This document shows, in pieces, positions 17,393 through 27,259 of a stretch of 64,000 nt of DNA; the stretch's first letter is position 1; each line of letters starts with the position of its first letter. The notes beneath the pieces are model-generated. The model ran no database searches and was not told the DNA's origin. It saw nothing but the letters and a program-made list of their open reading frames with translations. The DNA comes from Flavobacterium panacis. GTDB lineage: Bacteria; Bacteroidota; Bacteroidia; Flavobacteriales; Flavobacteriaceae. The position numbers and the translations under genes are program-made. Location: positions 362,612 to 426,611 of the forward strand of contig NZ_JANKMS010000005.1 of assembly GCF_024649945.1 (NCBI RefSeq), written 5' to 3'.

Positions 17393-18637
17393 ATGGACAA
17401 GATAATTCCTCGTAAAAATAAAAAATTTAGATATCTCACAATAGCAATTGCTGTTTTTTTAGTTTTGGCTGTAATCGTCTTTTTTGCTTTTAATACTAAA
17501 CGAACTTTAAATGTAAAAGCGGATGAATTGGTTATTCAGAAAGCGGAAAAAGAATTTTTTGAAGATTTTGTTGTTTTTCAGGCAAAAGTCGAACCTTTGA
17601 ATGTCATGTTGGTAAACGTTACTGAAGGTGGTTCTGTAAAAGAGATCTTTGTAGAAAATGGTGCAATGGTTACTAAAGGACAATCTTTGGCAAGATTATA
17701 CAATCCGAATACAGAATTGAATTATCTAACTCAGGAAACTGCTATTATTGAGCAAATCAACAATTTGAATACAGGAAAATTGAACATTAGAAATCAGGAA
17801 TTAAACTTAACCAAAGATTTGGTTTTAATTGAACACGATTACAATGACGCCAAGAGATTATATGATATGAATGCGAAGCTTTATGAGAAAGAAGTAATTT
17901 CCAGAAATGACTGGAATACTTTTAAAGAAAGTCTTCGTTTTCAAGAAGAACGTAAAAGAACTATTCAACAGAGTGTTCAAAAAGAAAAACAAAGCAATCA
18001 GGTTCAGATTGCTCAAATCAACCGTTCTATTCAGACGATGGAAAAGAGTTTGGAAATTCTTAGAAACAACAAAAAAAACTTCTTGATTACAGCTCCAGAA
18101 ACAGGAAGATTAACTTCTTTTGAAACAGTTTTAGGAAAATCTTTTCAAGCTGGAGCAAGCATCGGAAAAATTGATTCCAACAAAGGATACAAACTTGCCG
18201 CTGAAGTTGACGAATTTTACTTAGAAAAAATCAGAGAAGGCTTAAAAGGCCAAGTGGAATTTAAAGGAAAAAATCTTGAAGTTTTGGTTACTAAAGTAAT
18301 TCCAGAAGTAAAAGGCGGCCGTTTTACAGTTGAACTGGCTTTTGTTTCAAAAGAAAATATTGTACTGCAAGATGGACTTAGTTTTGGCGTAAAACTAATT
18401 TTATCTGAAAAGAATAAAACACTAGTAATTCCGAAGGGAACTTTTAATCAGGAAGCAGCAGGAAAATGGATTTTTGTTGTAAAAGGAAATAAAGCCGAAA
18501 GACGCAATATAAAACTCGGACGCGAAAATCCTTCTTATTATGAAGTTTTAGAAGGATTAAAAGAAGGCGAATCTGTAATTACTTCTTCTTATTCTGACTA
18601 TAAAGATATTGAAGAGCTTTCACTTGAGAAACAGTAA
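17393..18637 (+). CDS. HlyD/MacA-type periplasmic adaptor
   Basis: 414 residues: N-terminal membrane anchor (YLTIAIAVFLVLAVIVFFAF), lipoyl half-motif (NVTEGGSVKEIFVENGAMV), a coiled-coil hairpin near 110-220, the second lipoyl half (ITAPETGRLTSFE) and beta-barrel/membrane-proximal domains ending VITSSYSDYKDIEEL. It would link an inner membrane MacB-type permease with an outer membrane channel. First gene of the operon with the ATPase (18788) and permease (19616). No TolC-like gene is nearby. Confidence 0.88.
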   Translation: MDKIIPRKNKKFRYLTIAIAVFLVLAVIVFFAFNTKRTLNVKADELVIQKAEKEFFEDFVVFQAKVEPLNVMLVNVTEGGSVKEIFVENGAMVTKGQSLARLYNPNTELNYLTQETAIIEQINNLNTGKLNIRNQELNLTKDLVLIEHDYNDAKRLYDMNAKLYEKEVISRNDWNTFKESLRFQEERKRTIQQSVQKEKQSNQVQIAQINRSIQTMEKSLEILRNNKKNFLITAPETGRLTSFETVLGKSFQAGASIGKIDSNKGYKLAAEVDEFYLEKIREGLKGQVEFKGKNLEVLVTKVIPEVKGGRFTVELAFVSKENIVLQDGLSFGVKLILSEKNKTLVIPKGTFNQEAAGKWIFVVKGNKAERRNIKLGRENPSYYEVLEGLKEGESVITSSYSDYKDIEELSLEKQ

Positions 18638-18649
18638 TTAGTTTTCAGT

Positions 18650-18691
18650 TGCAGTCACGGTAGCAGTCACAGTCACGGTCGCAGTCGCGGT
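18650..18691. repeat. Short tandem repeats GCAGTCACGGT
   Basis: Degenerate ~9-12-bp units (GCAGTCACGGTA, GCAGTCACA, GTCACGGTC, GCAGTCGCGGT) right after the adaptor stop codon. A similar CAGTCACAGTGTTCAGTGTTC run follows rimM at ~55815. Confidence 0.7.
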
Positions 18692-18787
18692 GTTCAGTTT
18701 ACAAATTACAATTCACAATTATAAAAATCATCGTTTCAATCATCAATCAAAAAACGTATTTAATAACATTTCAAAACCTTAAAAATT

Positions 18788-19495
18788 ATGATCGCAATTC
18801 AGAATTTAACCAAAGTTTTTAGAACAGAAGAAATAGAAACTGCTGCCTTAAGCGGTATCAACTTAGAAATTAAAAAAGGAGATTTTTTAACTATAATGGG
18901 ACCTTCGGGCTGTGGAAAATCGACTTTATTAAATATAATCGGACTTTTAGATAGCGCAAACGACGGAAGCTATAAATTGCTAGACAAAGAAATGATTGGC
19001 TTAAAAGAAAAAGGAAGAGCACAGGTGAGAAAAGAAAATATCGGTTTCATTTTTCAAAACTTCAACTTAATCGACGAGCTTTCTGTTTATGATAATATCG
19101 AGCTTCCATTGCTTTATAACAACGTAAAAGCTTCGGAAAGAAAACAAAAAATTGAAGCCATTGCAGAAAAATTAAATATCTCTCATCGCTTGAAACATTT
19201 TCCGCAACAGCTTTCCGGAGGACAACAACAAAGAGTTGCCGTGGCAAGAGCTTTAGTAAATGATCCAAAAATTATTTTAGCCGATGAGCCAACAGGAAAC
19301 TTAGACAGTAAAAACGGTAATGAAGTAATGGAACTTTTAACCGATTTACATGCTAAAGGCGCCACCATTTTGATGGTTACCCACTCTAATTATGACGCTT
19401 CTTTTTCTCAAAGAACGATTCATATGAAAGATGGAGTTATATTTTCTGAGAAATTAAATCAGCGTAATGTTGATGTTTTTATGGATGCTAAATAA
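18788..19495 (+). CDS. ABC transporter ATP-binding protein (MacB/LolD-like)
   Basis: 235 residues: Walker A GPSGCGKST, Q-loop FIFQNFNLI, signature LSGGQQQRVAVARAL, Walker B IILADEPTGNLDS and the switch His (MVTHSN). This is the class of ATPases that drives FtsX/MacB-type permeases. It sits between adaptor and permease genes, which together make an export or mechanotransmission complex. Confidence 0.95.
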   Translation: MIAIQNLTKVFRTEEIETAALSGINLEIKKGDFLTIMGPSGCGKSTLLNIIGLLDSANDGSYKLLDKEMIGLKEKGRAQVRKENIGFIFQNFNLIDELSVYDNIELPLLYNNVKASERKQKIEAIAEKLNISHRLKHFPQQLSGGQQQRVAVARALVNDPKIILADEPTGNLDSKNGNEVMELLTDLHAKGATILMVTHSNYDASFSQRTIHMKDGVIFSEKLNQRNVDVFMDAK

Positions 19496-19503
19496 ATGAA
19501 ATC

Positions 19504-19575
19504 ATGATTAAAATTATTGTTACTGCACTCGTAGTTCTGGTAGAATTGGTTTGCAAAATTTTTACAACGCTTTAA
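19504..19575 (+). CDS. Candidate 23-residue membrane miniprotein
   Basis: The short ORF beginning MIKIIVTALVVLVELV and ending CKIFTTL starts 9 bp after the ATPase stop and ends 41 bp before the permease. It encodes one hydrophobic helix with a single Lys at each end. Its place between two subunit genes of a membrane complex fits a small accessory subunit, but it could be a chance ORF. Confidence 0.35.
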   Translation: MIKIIVTALVVLVELVCKIFTTL

Positions 19576-19615
19576 AAGCTTTTTTAAAAAATTCATTTAA
19601 CTAAAAACATACACC

Positions 19616-22048
19616 ATGATTTTTAACTGGTTTAAAATATTTTTATATCATTTAAAGCAAAACAAATTGTTTTCGTTTTTAAATGTCTTAGGATTAAGCA
19701 TCGGGATTGCTTCGGTTATTTTCGCCATTCTTTATTGGAACAACGAGCATTCTTACGATCAATGGAATCCAAATAAGGAAAGTGCCTATATGGTGTTGAA
19801 TAAAATTGGCGCAACTGGCGACACTTGGGGTTCTAACTCCATTCCGTTTGGTCAAACCTGTAAATCAACCATTCCTGAGATTGAAAACATCTGTTTCTTC
19901 AATACTTGGTATAACGAAGAAATCATCAAATATCAGGATCAAAAATTGATGGCCAAAAAGATCACTGTAAGTGATGAAAGTTTCTTCGATTTTTTTCCAT
20001 TTGAAATTATAAAGGGAGCAAAAACTAACATTTTAAAAGAGAAAAACAGCGTTGCCATTTCTGAAGAACAGGCAAAATTAATCTTTAAAGACGAGGATCC
20101 AATTGGAAAAGCAATAACCTACAACACGGCAACTTATACCGTAAAATCGGTTTATCGTATCATTAAACCTTCATCAATCGAACCTAATTATGTTTTTAGC
20201 GGCGTAAAACGTGAAGGCGACGAAAATAGTTGGGGAAACTTCAATTATGGCTTGCTTGTTAAGATCAAAAAAGGCGCCGATCCAGTTGCAGTTTTAAAGA
20301 AAATGCAAAATGTCAATTTTGTTAACAGAACTTTGAAAGATGCTAAAGAAAGCGGACAAACCGTAGAACAATATGTAAAAGAAAATGGAGAAATCACCGT
20401 GATTCTGGACCAATTGCAAATGTCTCGCTTGCATGGAACAAAAAGTTCAGCAGGACAAAATTTCCCAGAAGGTGTAGGCAATTTAAAATTACTCTATATC
20501 ATGAGTGGTTTATCTGTTTTAATTCTGGTTTTATCATTAGTTAACTACATCAATTTAGCTACTGCATCGGCAATAAAACGCGCAAAAGAAGTTGGAGTTC
20601 GTAAAATTGTAGGAGCTTCAAAGAAACAAATTATAACACAGTTCATTTTTGAAACGGCAATAATTGTTATACTGGCTATTTTGTTTGCTTTGGCGATTGT
20701 AGAGCTTTCATTACCTTATTACAATACCTTTTTGAAGAAAAATTTGACTATGAATGGCAGTGAATTTTACCTGCAGCTCATTTTTATATTTGGATTAGTA
20801 ATCATTCTTGCGGGTATTTTCCCTGCCATTTATATCTCAAATTTTGAGACGTTAAAAGTTCTAAAAGGTAATTTCTCCAGAAGCAAAAGCGGTATTTGGA
20901 TTCGAAATTCAATGCTTATTTTTCAATTCGGAATTGCAGCATTTTTTATCATTGGTGCTTTGATTGTCAATTCTCAGGTTAATTATATGATGAATAAAGA
21001 TCTCGGATTCAGTGGTGATCAGGTAATCTCAATTACATACAACAAACCAGACAGACAAAAAAGAGTACAACAATATGGTGTTGATAAATTTGAAATTAAA
21101 AAAATACCTGGCGTCGTAGATGTTACTACGTTTGCAGGAAGTTTTGGAGGCAGCACCAACTCAAGTTCTGGATTTACACATAATGGTATTTTTGTTCAAC
21201 CACGAAATGTTGAAATGGATTTTGGTTTCCTTGAAATGATGAAAATAAAAATCGTTGAAGGCCGCGATTTATCCCCTCAATTCGCTTCAGATACCGTAAG
21301 CAGTATGCTGATTAATGAAACATTAGCTAAAACGCTGAATTTGAAAAAACCAATTAATACGATTATAACTTCGGGGTGGAGTATCGGAGATGGCAATAGT
21401 TTGAAGTTCAAAATTGTGGGTGTTGTGAAAGATTTTCATATTACAGGACTTCAAAATAAAGTTCCACCAATGGTTTTTATAAACATTAAAACTTTAAAAT
21501 GGAATAATTTCAACAACATCTTTGTAAAGGTTTCACCAAATAATTTAACAGAAACGTTAGAAAAATTGAAATATTTTTGGGAGAAAAACGTAAACCCAGA
21601 CTACCCTTTTGACTATCAATTTGTTAACAAAGGATTTGCAAAGACTTATGAAGAACAAGTTAAGCAAAAAAACCTCTTTTTCATCTTAAATTTGGTTGTA
21701 ATTGTAATTGCCATTTTCGGATTGTTCGCTTTGGCATCATTTTCGATGGAGAGAAGACTGAAAGAAATTGCCATTAGAAAAACATTAGGAGCAGAAACTG
21801 ATATTTTAGTAAAAGAATTATCAAAACAATATATAATTTTCTGTCTAATAGGATTTGGAATCGGAATTATTCCAGCTTACATCTTATTACAAAAATGGCT
21901 TGAAGATTTTGCTTTTAGAATTGGAATATCACCCGTTCCTTTTGGTATTGCATTGATCTCGCTTCTGTTTTTAACATTGCTAATTGTTTTAACAAAAGCT
22001 TTTCAGGTAACCAAAATAGACGTTTTAAAATATTTAAAATACGAATAA
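19616..22048 (+). CDS. ABC transporter permease (FtsX/MacB family)
   Basis: 810 residues, with the duplicated FtsX layout common in Bacteroidota: a membrane helix near residue 20 followed by a MacB-like periplasmic domain, three helices around 290-410, another helix and periplasmic domain, and three C-terminal helices. Family motifs include INLATASAIKRAKEVGVRK and FSMERRLKEIAIRKTLGA. Last gene of the sigma-54-linked operon. Substrate unknown; relatives export peptides, antibiotics or lipoproteins. Confidence 0.92.
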   Translation: MIFNWFKIFLYHLKQNKLFSFLNVLGLSIGIASVIFAILYWNNEHSYDQWNPNKESAYMVLNKIGATGDTWGSNSIPFGQTCKSTIPEIENICFFNTWYNEEIIKYQDQKLMAKKITVSDESFFDFFPFEIIKGAKTNILKEKNSVAISEEQAKLIFKDEDPIGKAITYNTATYTVKSVYRIIKPSSIEPNYVFSGVKREGDENSWGNFNYGLLVKIKKGADPVAVLKKMQNVNFVNRTLKDAKESGQTVEQYVKENGEITVILDQLQMSRLHGTKSSAGQNFPEGVGNLKLLYIMSGLSVLILVLSLVNYINLATASAIKRAKEVGVRKIVGASKKQIITQFIFETAIIVILAILFALAIVELSLPYYNTFLKKNLTMNGSEFYLQLIFIFGLVIILAGIFPAIYISNFETLKVLKGNFSRSKSGIWIRNSMLIFQFGIAAFFIIGALIVNSQVNYMMNKDLGFSGDQVISITYNKPDRQKRVQQYGVDKFEIKKIPGVVDVTTFAGSFGGSTNSSSGFTHNGIFVQPRNVEMDFGFLEMMKIKIVEGRDLSPQFASDTVSSMLINETLAKTLNLKKPINTIITSGWSIGDGNSLKFKIVGVVKDFHITGLQNKVPPMVFINIKTLKWNNFNNIFVKVSPNNLTETLEKLKYFWEKNVNPDYPFDYQFVNKGFAKTYEEQVKQKNLFFILNLVVIVIAIFGLFALASFSMERRLKEIAIRKTLGAETDILVKELSKQYIIFCLIGFGIGIIPAYILLQKWLEDFAFRIGISPVPFGIALISLLFLTLLIVLTKAFQVTKIDVLKYLKYE

Positions 22049-22070
22049 GCTTGTAGACCATTTTTTTTAG

Positions 22071-22107
22071 AACCCGACAGATTCCCTGTAAATCTGCCGG
22101 GTTTTTT
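22071..22107. terminator. Bidirectional terminator
   Basis: AACCCGACAGATT / AATCTGCCGGGTT stem (one mismatch) with flanking T and A runs, between the convergent permease and L,D-transpeptidase genes. Confidence 0.85.
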
Positions 22108-22110
22108 ATT

Positions 22111-23709
22111 TTAATTCATCGTTACAGCATCAGAATAAAGTAGTTTATCTAAACTTTCATCACGACTATACACATCTGGGAAAAAGTTTATTTCACCATT
22201 ATCCTGAACCCAGGCAGTGAAATAACCTATATAAACCGGGATTTTTTGTTTAAGCATACAGGTTGTTTCTTTTTCGCCGCTCATAGCTTTATCAATTTTA
22301 TCTGCAGGCCAGTCTGGATTATCTTTTAAAATAGCCAGAGCCAAATTTTTTGCTTCTTTTACATTAATACAACCATGACTGAATGTACGATTTTCAAAAT
22401 CGAATAAACTTTTTGCCGGTGTATCGTGCATGTAAATATCATTTGGATTTGGAAACATGAATTTTACCAATCCCAATGAGTTTTTAGGTCCTGGTTTTTG
22501 TCTTACACGACCTCCATTCCATTCCATATTATTTTCGGCCAGATAATTTTTATCTCTTGCAATCTGCGATTTCAATTCATTTTGAATAATACTCTGCGGA
22601 ACATACCAATACGGACTGAAAACAATTCGGTCCATCATACCACTGAATATTACGGTTTCACTCAACCTATTACCAACAAAAATATCCGAAACAAGAGCAT
22701 ATTTCCCATCCTTTACATAAAACATCCTAAAAGAAGGAATATTGACCATTACATACTCATTTGCTTTAGACAAGTTGGTCGGAATCCATCTACATCTTTC
22801 CATGTTCAACATTATAGTCTTAATACTTTTGCTGATGGGCTCATTCATCTGATTGATATGCTCTCTAGTTATGGCATAATTTATTTTCAGATTGTATCGT
22901 TTTTTGTAATTCCAAACTGCAGCCATTAATTCTTCATCATAAACATTACTTTTAGAATCACGTTTCAAATCTCCAATAATAAACAAACGCTCTCTAATTT
23001 GTTTAATAGCAACTGCAGTATCATCTGGTCTTAAATCTTTGAAATTCGCACTGTCAATTGTAATTTTCTTCCAAAGGCCATCAGTTTCAATTTTTCGATA
23101 TTTTTTTAATGCGTCTTTCAATTTGTAGTATTGACTAAACAAAAGATTATCATCTTCATTTAAGCGATTGGTGTCTACAATTAAAGAATCTAAAATTTTA
23201 GAATAAGAAATACTTTTAGCAGGCAAAAACCAGCCAATTTTCTTTAATGTCGCAGGATCTACCCCAGAATAGACATTACTGGCATAGAAAATATACATAT
23301 TAGTTAGAAGCAATTCGGTATCTAACTTTGGAGGATCAATATTATCACTTTCATTAAATGCTTGATCGATTACCTCTTTATAAGGCATTTTATTATCGAT
23401 TCCCTGATCTTTCAGCACATTTACTTTTTGATACAATAAGGCCGCAAATTCAGTAATCTTATCATCATCATACCAAATCGATTTATACTGCTTGTTTTTG
23501 TAAAGATCCTCAACATCTTTCTGATACTTTTTTAGTTTAGGATATTTTTTAAAGAAAGCATTTAAAGATGCCGCATCTATGTTGAGCGCTGAGACATATT
23601 TATTATTCATAAAAGCCTTTCTGCTTTCTGTTTTATCTGAGTAAGGATGAAATGAAAATGCAAAAAAGCTAATCGCAATAATAATTGTAGAAAAAGTAAA
23701 ATTTCGCAT
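22111..23709 (-). CDS. L,D-transpeptidase (YkuD domain, YcbB-like)
   Basis: About 532 residues from the ATG at 23709, which opens a signal sequence (MRNFTFSTIIIAISFFAF). Upstream residues in the longer frame look non-coding. The catalytic YkuD motif SHGCINV lies near the C-terminal third, preceded by IYMHDTPAKSLF. The large N-terminal region fits the scaffold and peptidoglycan-binding parts of YcbB-type enzymes. It would form 3-3 cross-links in the periplasmic peptidoglycan. Confidence 0.9.
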   Translation of the reverse strand: MRNFTFSTIIIAISFFAFSFHPYSDKTESRKAFMNNKYVSALNIDAASLNAFFKKYPKLKKYQKDVEDLYKNKQYKSIWYDDDKITEFAALLYQKVNVLKDQGIDNKMPYKEVIDQAFNESDNIDPPKLDTELLLTNMYIFYASNVYSGVDPATLKKIGWFLPAKSISYSKILDSLIVDTNRLNEDDNLLFSQYYKLKDALKKYRKIETDGLWKKITIDSANFKDLRPDDTAVAIKQIRERLFIIGDLKRDSKSNVYDEELMAAVWNYKKRYNLKINYAITREHINQMNEPISKSIKTIMLNMERCRWIPTNLSKANEYVMVNIPSFRMFYVKDGKYALVSDIFVGNRLSETVIFSGMMDRIVFSPYWYVPQSIIQNELKSQIARDKNYLAENNMEWNGGRVRQKPGPKNSLGLVKFMFPNPNDIYMHDTPAKSLFDFENRTFSHGCINVKEAKNLALAILKDNPDWPADKIDKAMSGEKETTCMLKQKIPVYIGYFTAWVQDNGEINFFPDVYSRDESLDKLLYSDAVTMN

Positions 23710-24103
23710 ATTTTTAAAGTTTAGAATGATAAAAAATAACTTCTCAAAAAAAATACGGAAAACCCAATAAAGAATTCTAAAAGATAAGTTTTCACATACT
23801 TTTTTTAACTGGAAATCATAGATTTGGGTACTCAAATATAGCGAAGTTTTATGAGAATCAACTTCAAAAAAGAAGAATATTTATACAAAAAAGCAGTCTT
23901 GACTAGACCAAAATATTTCTATTTTTAGATTTAAAAGTTCAAAAAAAATAAACTTCATAATTTTGAATAATCTCTATATCAATAATTACAATTCAAAATC
24001 GCTTAATTCCGAACTTAATGCGTTATCTTTGCACCCTGAATTCAGTTTAAATAAGTACAATCTTTAAAACTGACTTTTTAGTATAGAAAAATAGCCCATT
24101 ACA
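23710..24103. other. 394-bp divergent intergenic region
   Basis: AT-rich gap between the L,D-transpeptidase and mrp genes. I see only the mrp -7 box at 24024-24031; no convincing RNA structure or additional ORF was found. Confidence 0.6.
24024..24031 (+). promoter_or_regulatory. Putative -7 box of mrp
   Basis: TATCTTTG followed by CA, a typical Bacteroidota -7 element, 72 bp upstream of the mrp ATG. No exact TTG is seen at -33. Confidence 0.5.
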
Positions 24104-25234
24104 ATGAAATTAGATAGAAAAGAAATTCTTAAAGCATTAGAAACAATTACTATTGCTGGCGAAGGAAAAAATATGGTTGAAAGCGGCGCTGTAACCAATG
24201 TTATTACTTTTGGCGATGAAGCTGTTGTAGACCTTGTATTGCACACACCGGCAATGCACATTAAAAAGAGAGCAGAAGACGATATTAGAAAAACAATTCA
24301 CGAATTGATCTCTCCTGATGCTAAAGTTAAAGTAAATATTAAAGTAGAGTCTCCTGAAAAGCCTGAAATTAAAGGTCGTGCTATTCCAGGAATCAAAAAT
24401 ATTATTGCAGTTGCCTCTGGAAAAGGAGGAGTAGGAAAATCTACTGTAACGGCAAACTTAGCGGTAACGCTTGCAAAAATGGGCTTTAAAGTTGGTGTTT
24501 TAGATGCTGATATCTATGGTCCTTCAATGCCGATTATGTTCGACGTTGAAAACGAAAAACCGGTTTCTATAACGGTTGACGGAAAATCAAAAATGAAACC
24601 TATCGAAAGCTACGAAATCAAAATGCTTTCTATCGGATTTTTTACTGCTCCAAGTCAGGCTGTAATCTGGAGAGGTCCAATGGCTGCAAAAGCATTAAAT
24701 CAAATGATTTTTGATGCAGATTGGGGCGAATTAGATTTCATGCTTTTGGATTTACCTCCTGGAACCGGAGATATTCACTTGTCTATCATGCAGTCTCTTC
24801 CTATTACTGGAGCTGTTGTAGTAAGTACACCACAAGCTGTAGCTTTAGCAGATGCTAAAAAAGGAGTAGCGATGTTTATGCAGGATAATATCAATGTTCC
24901 GGTTTTAGGAATTATTGAAAACATGGCTTATTTCACGCCTGAAGAATTACCTGACAATAAATATTATATCTTTGGACAAGAAGGTGCTAAAAATCTTGCT
25001 CAAGATCTTGAAGTTCCATTTTTAGGAGAAGTTCCAATTGTACAATCTATTCGTGAAGCAGGAGATTACGGTCGTCCAGCAGCATTGCAAACCGCTTCTG
25101 CAATAGAAAAAGTATTTGAAGAAATTACTAGAAATGTAGTTCAGGAAACAGTAAACAGAAACGAAAGCTTACCTGCAACTGAAGCTATTAAAATTACAAC
25201 AATGGCAGGTTGCTCTGCAGTAAAGAAAAATTAA
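24104..25234 (+). CDS. mrp: Mrp/ApbC-type Fe-S cluster carrier ATPase
   Basis: 376 residues: N-terminal MIP18/DUF59-type domain, then a P-loop ATPase with the deviant Walker A ASGKGGVGKST. After GIIENMAYF the usual CxxC cluster ligand pair is absent (TPEELPDNKYYIFG instead); only one Cys (AGCSAVKKN) is near the C-terminus. The family delivers Fe-S clusters to apoproteins. The nifU-type gene 83 bp downstream supports that role. The missing CxxC suggests cluster binding elsewhere or a scaffold-independent role. Confidence 0.92.
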   Translation: MKLDRKEILKALETITIAGEGKNMVESGAVTNVITFGDEAVVDLVLHTPAMHIKKRAEDDIRKTIHELISPDAKVKVNIKVESPEKPEIKGRAIPGIKNIIAVASGKGGVGKSTVTANLAVTLAKMGFKVGVLDADIYGPSMPIMFDVENEKPVSITVDGKSKMKPIESYEIKMLSIGFFTAPSQAVIWRGPMAAKALNQMIFDADWGELDFMLLDLPPGTGDIHLSIMQSLPITGAVVVSTPQAVALADAKKGVAMFMQDNINVPVLGIIENMAYFTPEELPDNKYYIFGQEGAKNLAQDLEVPFLGEVPIVQSIREAGDYGRPAALQTASAIEKVFEEITRNVVQETVNRNESLPATEAIKITTMAGCSAVKKN

Positions 25235-25317
25235 TTAGAAAATGAGATAATTTGTCAATTAGATAATTTTTTAAAATCTTCTAATTGGCACATTATCACA
25301 ATTGACACATTATAATT

Positions 25318-25557
25318 ATGACAACAGAAGAATTAACAAATAATGTTTTATTGGCCTTAGATGAGATAAGACCATTTTTAAAATCTGACGGTGGAGATAT
25401 TTCATTAATTTCTATTGAAGATGACAAACATGTAAAAGTTCGTTTGGAAGGAGCTTGTATTAGCTGCAGCGTTAATCAAATGACACTGAAAGCAGGAGTT
25501 GAAACAACTATAAAAAAATATGCACCACAAATTGAAACAGTGGTAAACATAATGTAA
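25318..25557 (+). CDS. NifU C-terminal-domain protein
   Basis: 79 residues, the single NifU-like Fe-S carrier domain: KSDGGDISLI, then GACISCSVNQMT with Cys47 and Cys50 as the CxxC ligand pair. Likely cotranscribed with mrp and acting in Fe-S assembly or delivery. Confidence 0.92.
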   Translation: MTTEELTNNVLLALDEIRPFLKSDGGDISLISIEDDKHVKVRLEGACISCSVNQMTLKAGVETTIKKYAPQIETVVNIM

Positions 25558-25770
25558 CAAAAGAATACATTTTGTAAAGAATCGTTTTTTTGATTTTTAA
25601 CAAGAATAATAAGCCTTATTGTTGTTTGTGTGAAAAATTCACAAAAAAACCTTTATAAAATGCAGTTTTTTGAGACATTCATAAAAAACTACTCAAAGAT
25701 TTAAGAGTTTCGGTTACAGAATTGTTACATTTTTAATTTAAATTTGTAAACTAACCCTAAATCTTAAACT

Positions 25771-26250
25771 ATGAGAAACTATTACGCTCTTTTTTTATTA
25801 TTGTTTGTAAGTGTCGTAAATGCACAACAGGGTCAAACGCTTCTTGCTTATAAAGCTTGGGTAAATGAATCTGAAGAATGGTCAGATTTTCAATATTCGG
25901 GACAAATTATATTTTCTACGAATGGAAAAACTGAAGAAGGCGCTTTAAGAATTGGCAATTATGATTTTTTATATGACCTTTGCGACGGAAAAGCAAAGTT
26001 TTCAAATAAAGCAACTTACAGTTCTGCCGAGTTCTCTCATCCGAGAAAACTTGCCGCACTGACAGACAAGCAAGGAGTATTAAACTCTACCTACGAAGGA
26101 ACATTAATTTTCCAAGCTGATAAAGATTATTACTCTGTCATCTCCGTTGTCACTATATTAGAAAAGGGAGGCAATATAATTGGTGTAAAAATGCGCCTGA
26201 AAGACGGCAATCGAAAAGAATATGCTTTTAGCTTAAAAGACAAAAGTTAA
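25771..26250 (+). CDS. Secreted hypothetical protein
   Basis: 159 residues with a signal peptide (MRNYYALFLLLFVSVVNAQ). The mature part is beta-rich and starts QGQTLLAYKAWVNESEEW. I do not recognise a family. It is 60 bp upstream of the ferredoxin gene on the same strand but has no obvious functional link with it. Confidence 0.65.
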   Translation: MRNYYALFLLLFVSVVNAQQGQTLLAYKAWVNESEEWSDFQYSGQIIFSTNGKTEEGALRIGNYDFLYDLCDGKAKFSNKATYSSAEFSHPRKLAALTDKQGVLNSTYEGTLIFQADKDYYSVISVVTILEKGGNIIGVKMRLKDGNRKEYAFSLKDKS

Positions 26251-26309
26251 AATTAATAAAGAGTTTGAACACGTTTTCAAATTCTATAATAAAATTCCAA
26301 TAATTTAAA

Positions 26310-26627
26310 ATGGATGTATTAATAAAGATTAAAGATCGAGAAGGAGTTATACACGAATTACAGGCTCCAACTGATATGGCAATGAACATAATGGAGTTAT
26401 GCAAAGCATACGAACTTCCTGTTGAAGGAACTTGTGGCGGAATGGCCATGTGTGCTTCTTGTCAGTGTTATGTTCTAAATGATGTTGCATTACCAGAAAT
26501 GGGAGACGATGAAGAAGCCATGCTTTCGGAAGCTTTTTACGTTAAATCAAATAGCCGTTTAGGATGCCAGATTCCAATTACTGAAGATTTAGAAGGTTTA
26601 GAATTAGAATTAGCACCTGAATACTAA
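26310..26627 (+). CDS. 2Fe-2S ferredoxin (adrenodoxin type)
   Basis: 105 residues. The cysteines at 42, 48, 51 and 86 follow the C-x5-C-x2-C...C pattern of vertebrate-type ferredoxins (GTCGGMAMCASCQC and LGCQIP). It is an electron carrier, often in Fe-S biogenesis, and lies in the same stretch as mrp and the nifU-like gene. Confidence 0.95.
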   Translation: MDVLIKIKDREGVIHELQAPTDMAMNIMELCKAYELPVEGTCGGMAMCASCQCYVLNDVALPEMGDDEEAMLSEAFYVKSNSRLGCQIPITEDLEGLELELAPEY

Positions 26628-26633
26628 AAATAT

Positions 26634-26669
26634 AAAAAAAGCGAGAATTAAATAATTCTCGCTTTTTTT
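26634..26669. terminator. Bidirectional terminator
   Basis: AAAAAAGCGAGAATT-AAAT-AATTCTCGCTTTTTT, a perfect stem between the convergent ferredoxin and YcxB-like genes. Confidence 0.92.
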
Positions 26670-26701
26670 ATACCTAGTGATTTTTTTCAAGACTTAACCA
26701 C

Positions 26702-27259
26702 TTATTTCCATTTCCAATCAAACTCCGAAATAAAGCTTATTCCTTTTTTTTCAGTTATCATTTTTAACTCATCTCTAAGGGCCTCAATATTTTTAACTTC
26801 AGATTTTGGAATCATAATACTCAAACCTGTCTTTAAAGCGATAAAAAAATAATCCTTTATTTCACTGATATTCTCAAATCCAGAAAAATTCAATTCTGAA
26901 CTACCAATATCTTTACTAAAAGCCTCCAATACATCTTCTTTAAAAAGCAATTTGGAAGCAACTCCAATTCTATTTTTAAAATTCTCTTTCACATATTTCC
27001 TAAAAACTCTTTTGTAGTATATTTTCAAATAAATAGGGAAAAAACAAAAACAAAAAATACTTGCTCCTGCAAAGTAATAGGCCAACGGGAGATTATTAGT
27101 TACATAAAACAAAAAGCCAATTAATAGCAGTATCATCAAAACTAATACTCGACCCGTTTTTCTTTGTTTCTTTATTAATTTACTTTTTGAAGCCAAGTAT
27201 AATTGCTGCTGTAAATAATCGTTTTCTGTTAAGCTATAATTCAGTTCCATTTCACACAA
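26702..27259 (-). CDS. YcxB-like membrane protein
   Basis: 185 residues: a short cytoplasmic start, two closely spaced membrane helices (VLVLMILLLIGFLFYV and ASIFCFCFFPIYL) and a C-terminal domain with GFENISEIKDYFFI...IMIPKSEV, as in YcxB-like proteins. The function of the family is unknown. Confidence 0.65.
   Translation of the reverse strand: MCEMELNYSLTENDYLQQQLYLASKSKLIKKQRKTGRVLVLMILLLIGFLFYVTNNLPLAYYFAGASIFCFCFFPIYLKIYYKRVFRKYVKENFKNRIGVASKLLFKEDVLEAFSKDIGSSELNFSGFENISEIKDYFFIALKTGLSIMIPKSEVKNIEALRDELKMITEKKGISFISEFDWKWK

Noticed and set aside
18650..18691. CRISPR-like short repeats
   Set aside because: Units are only 9-12 bp, adjacent, without spacers; a simple tandem repeat.
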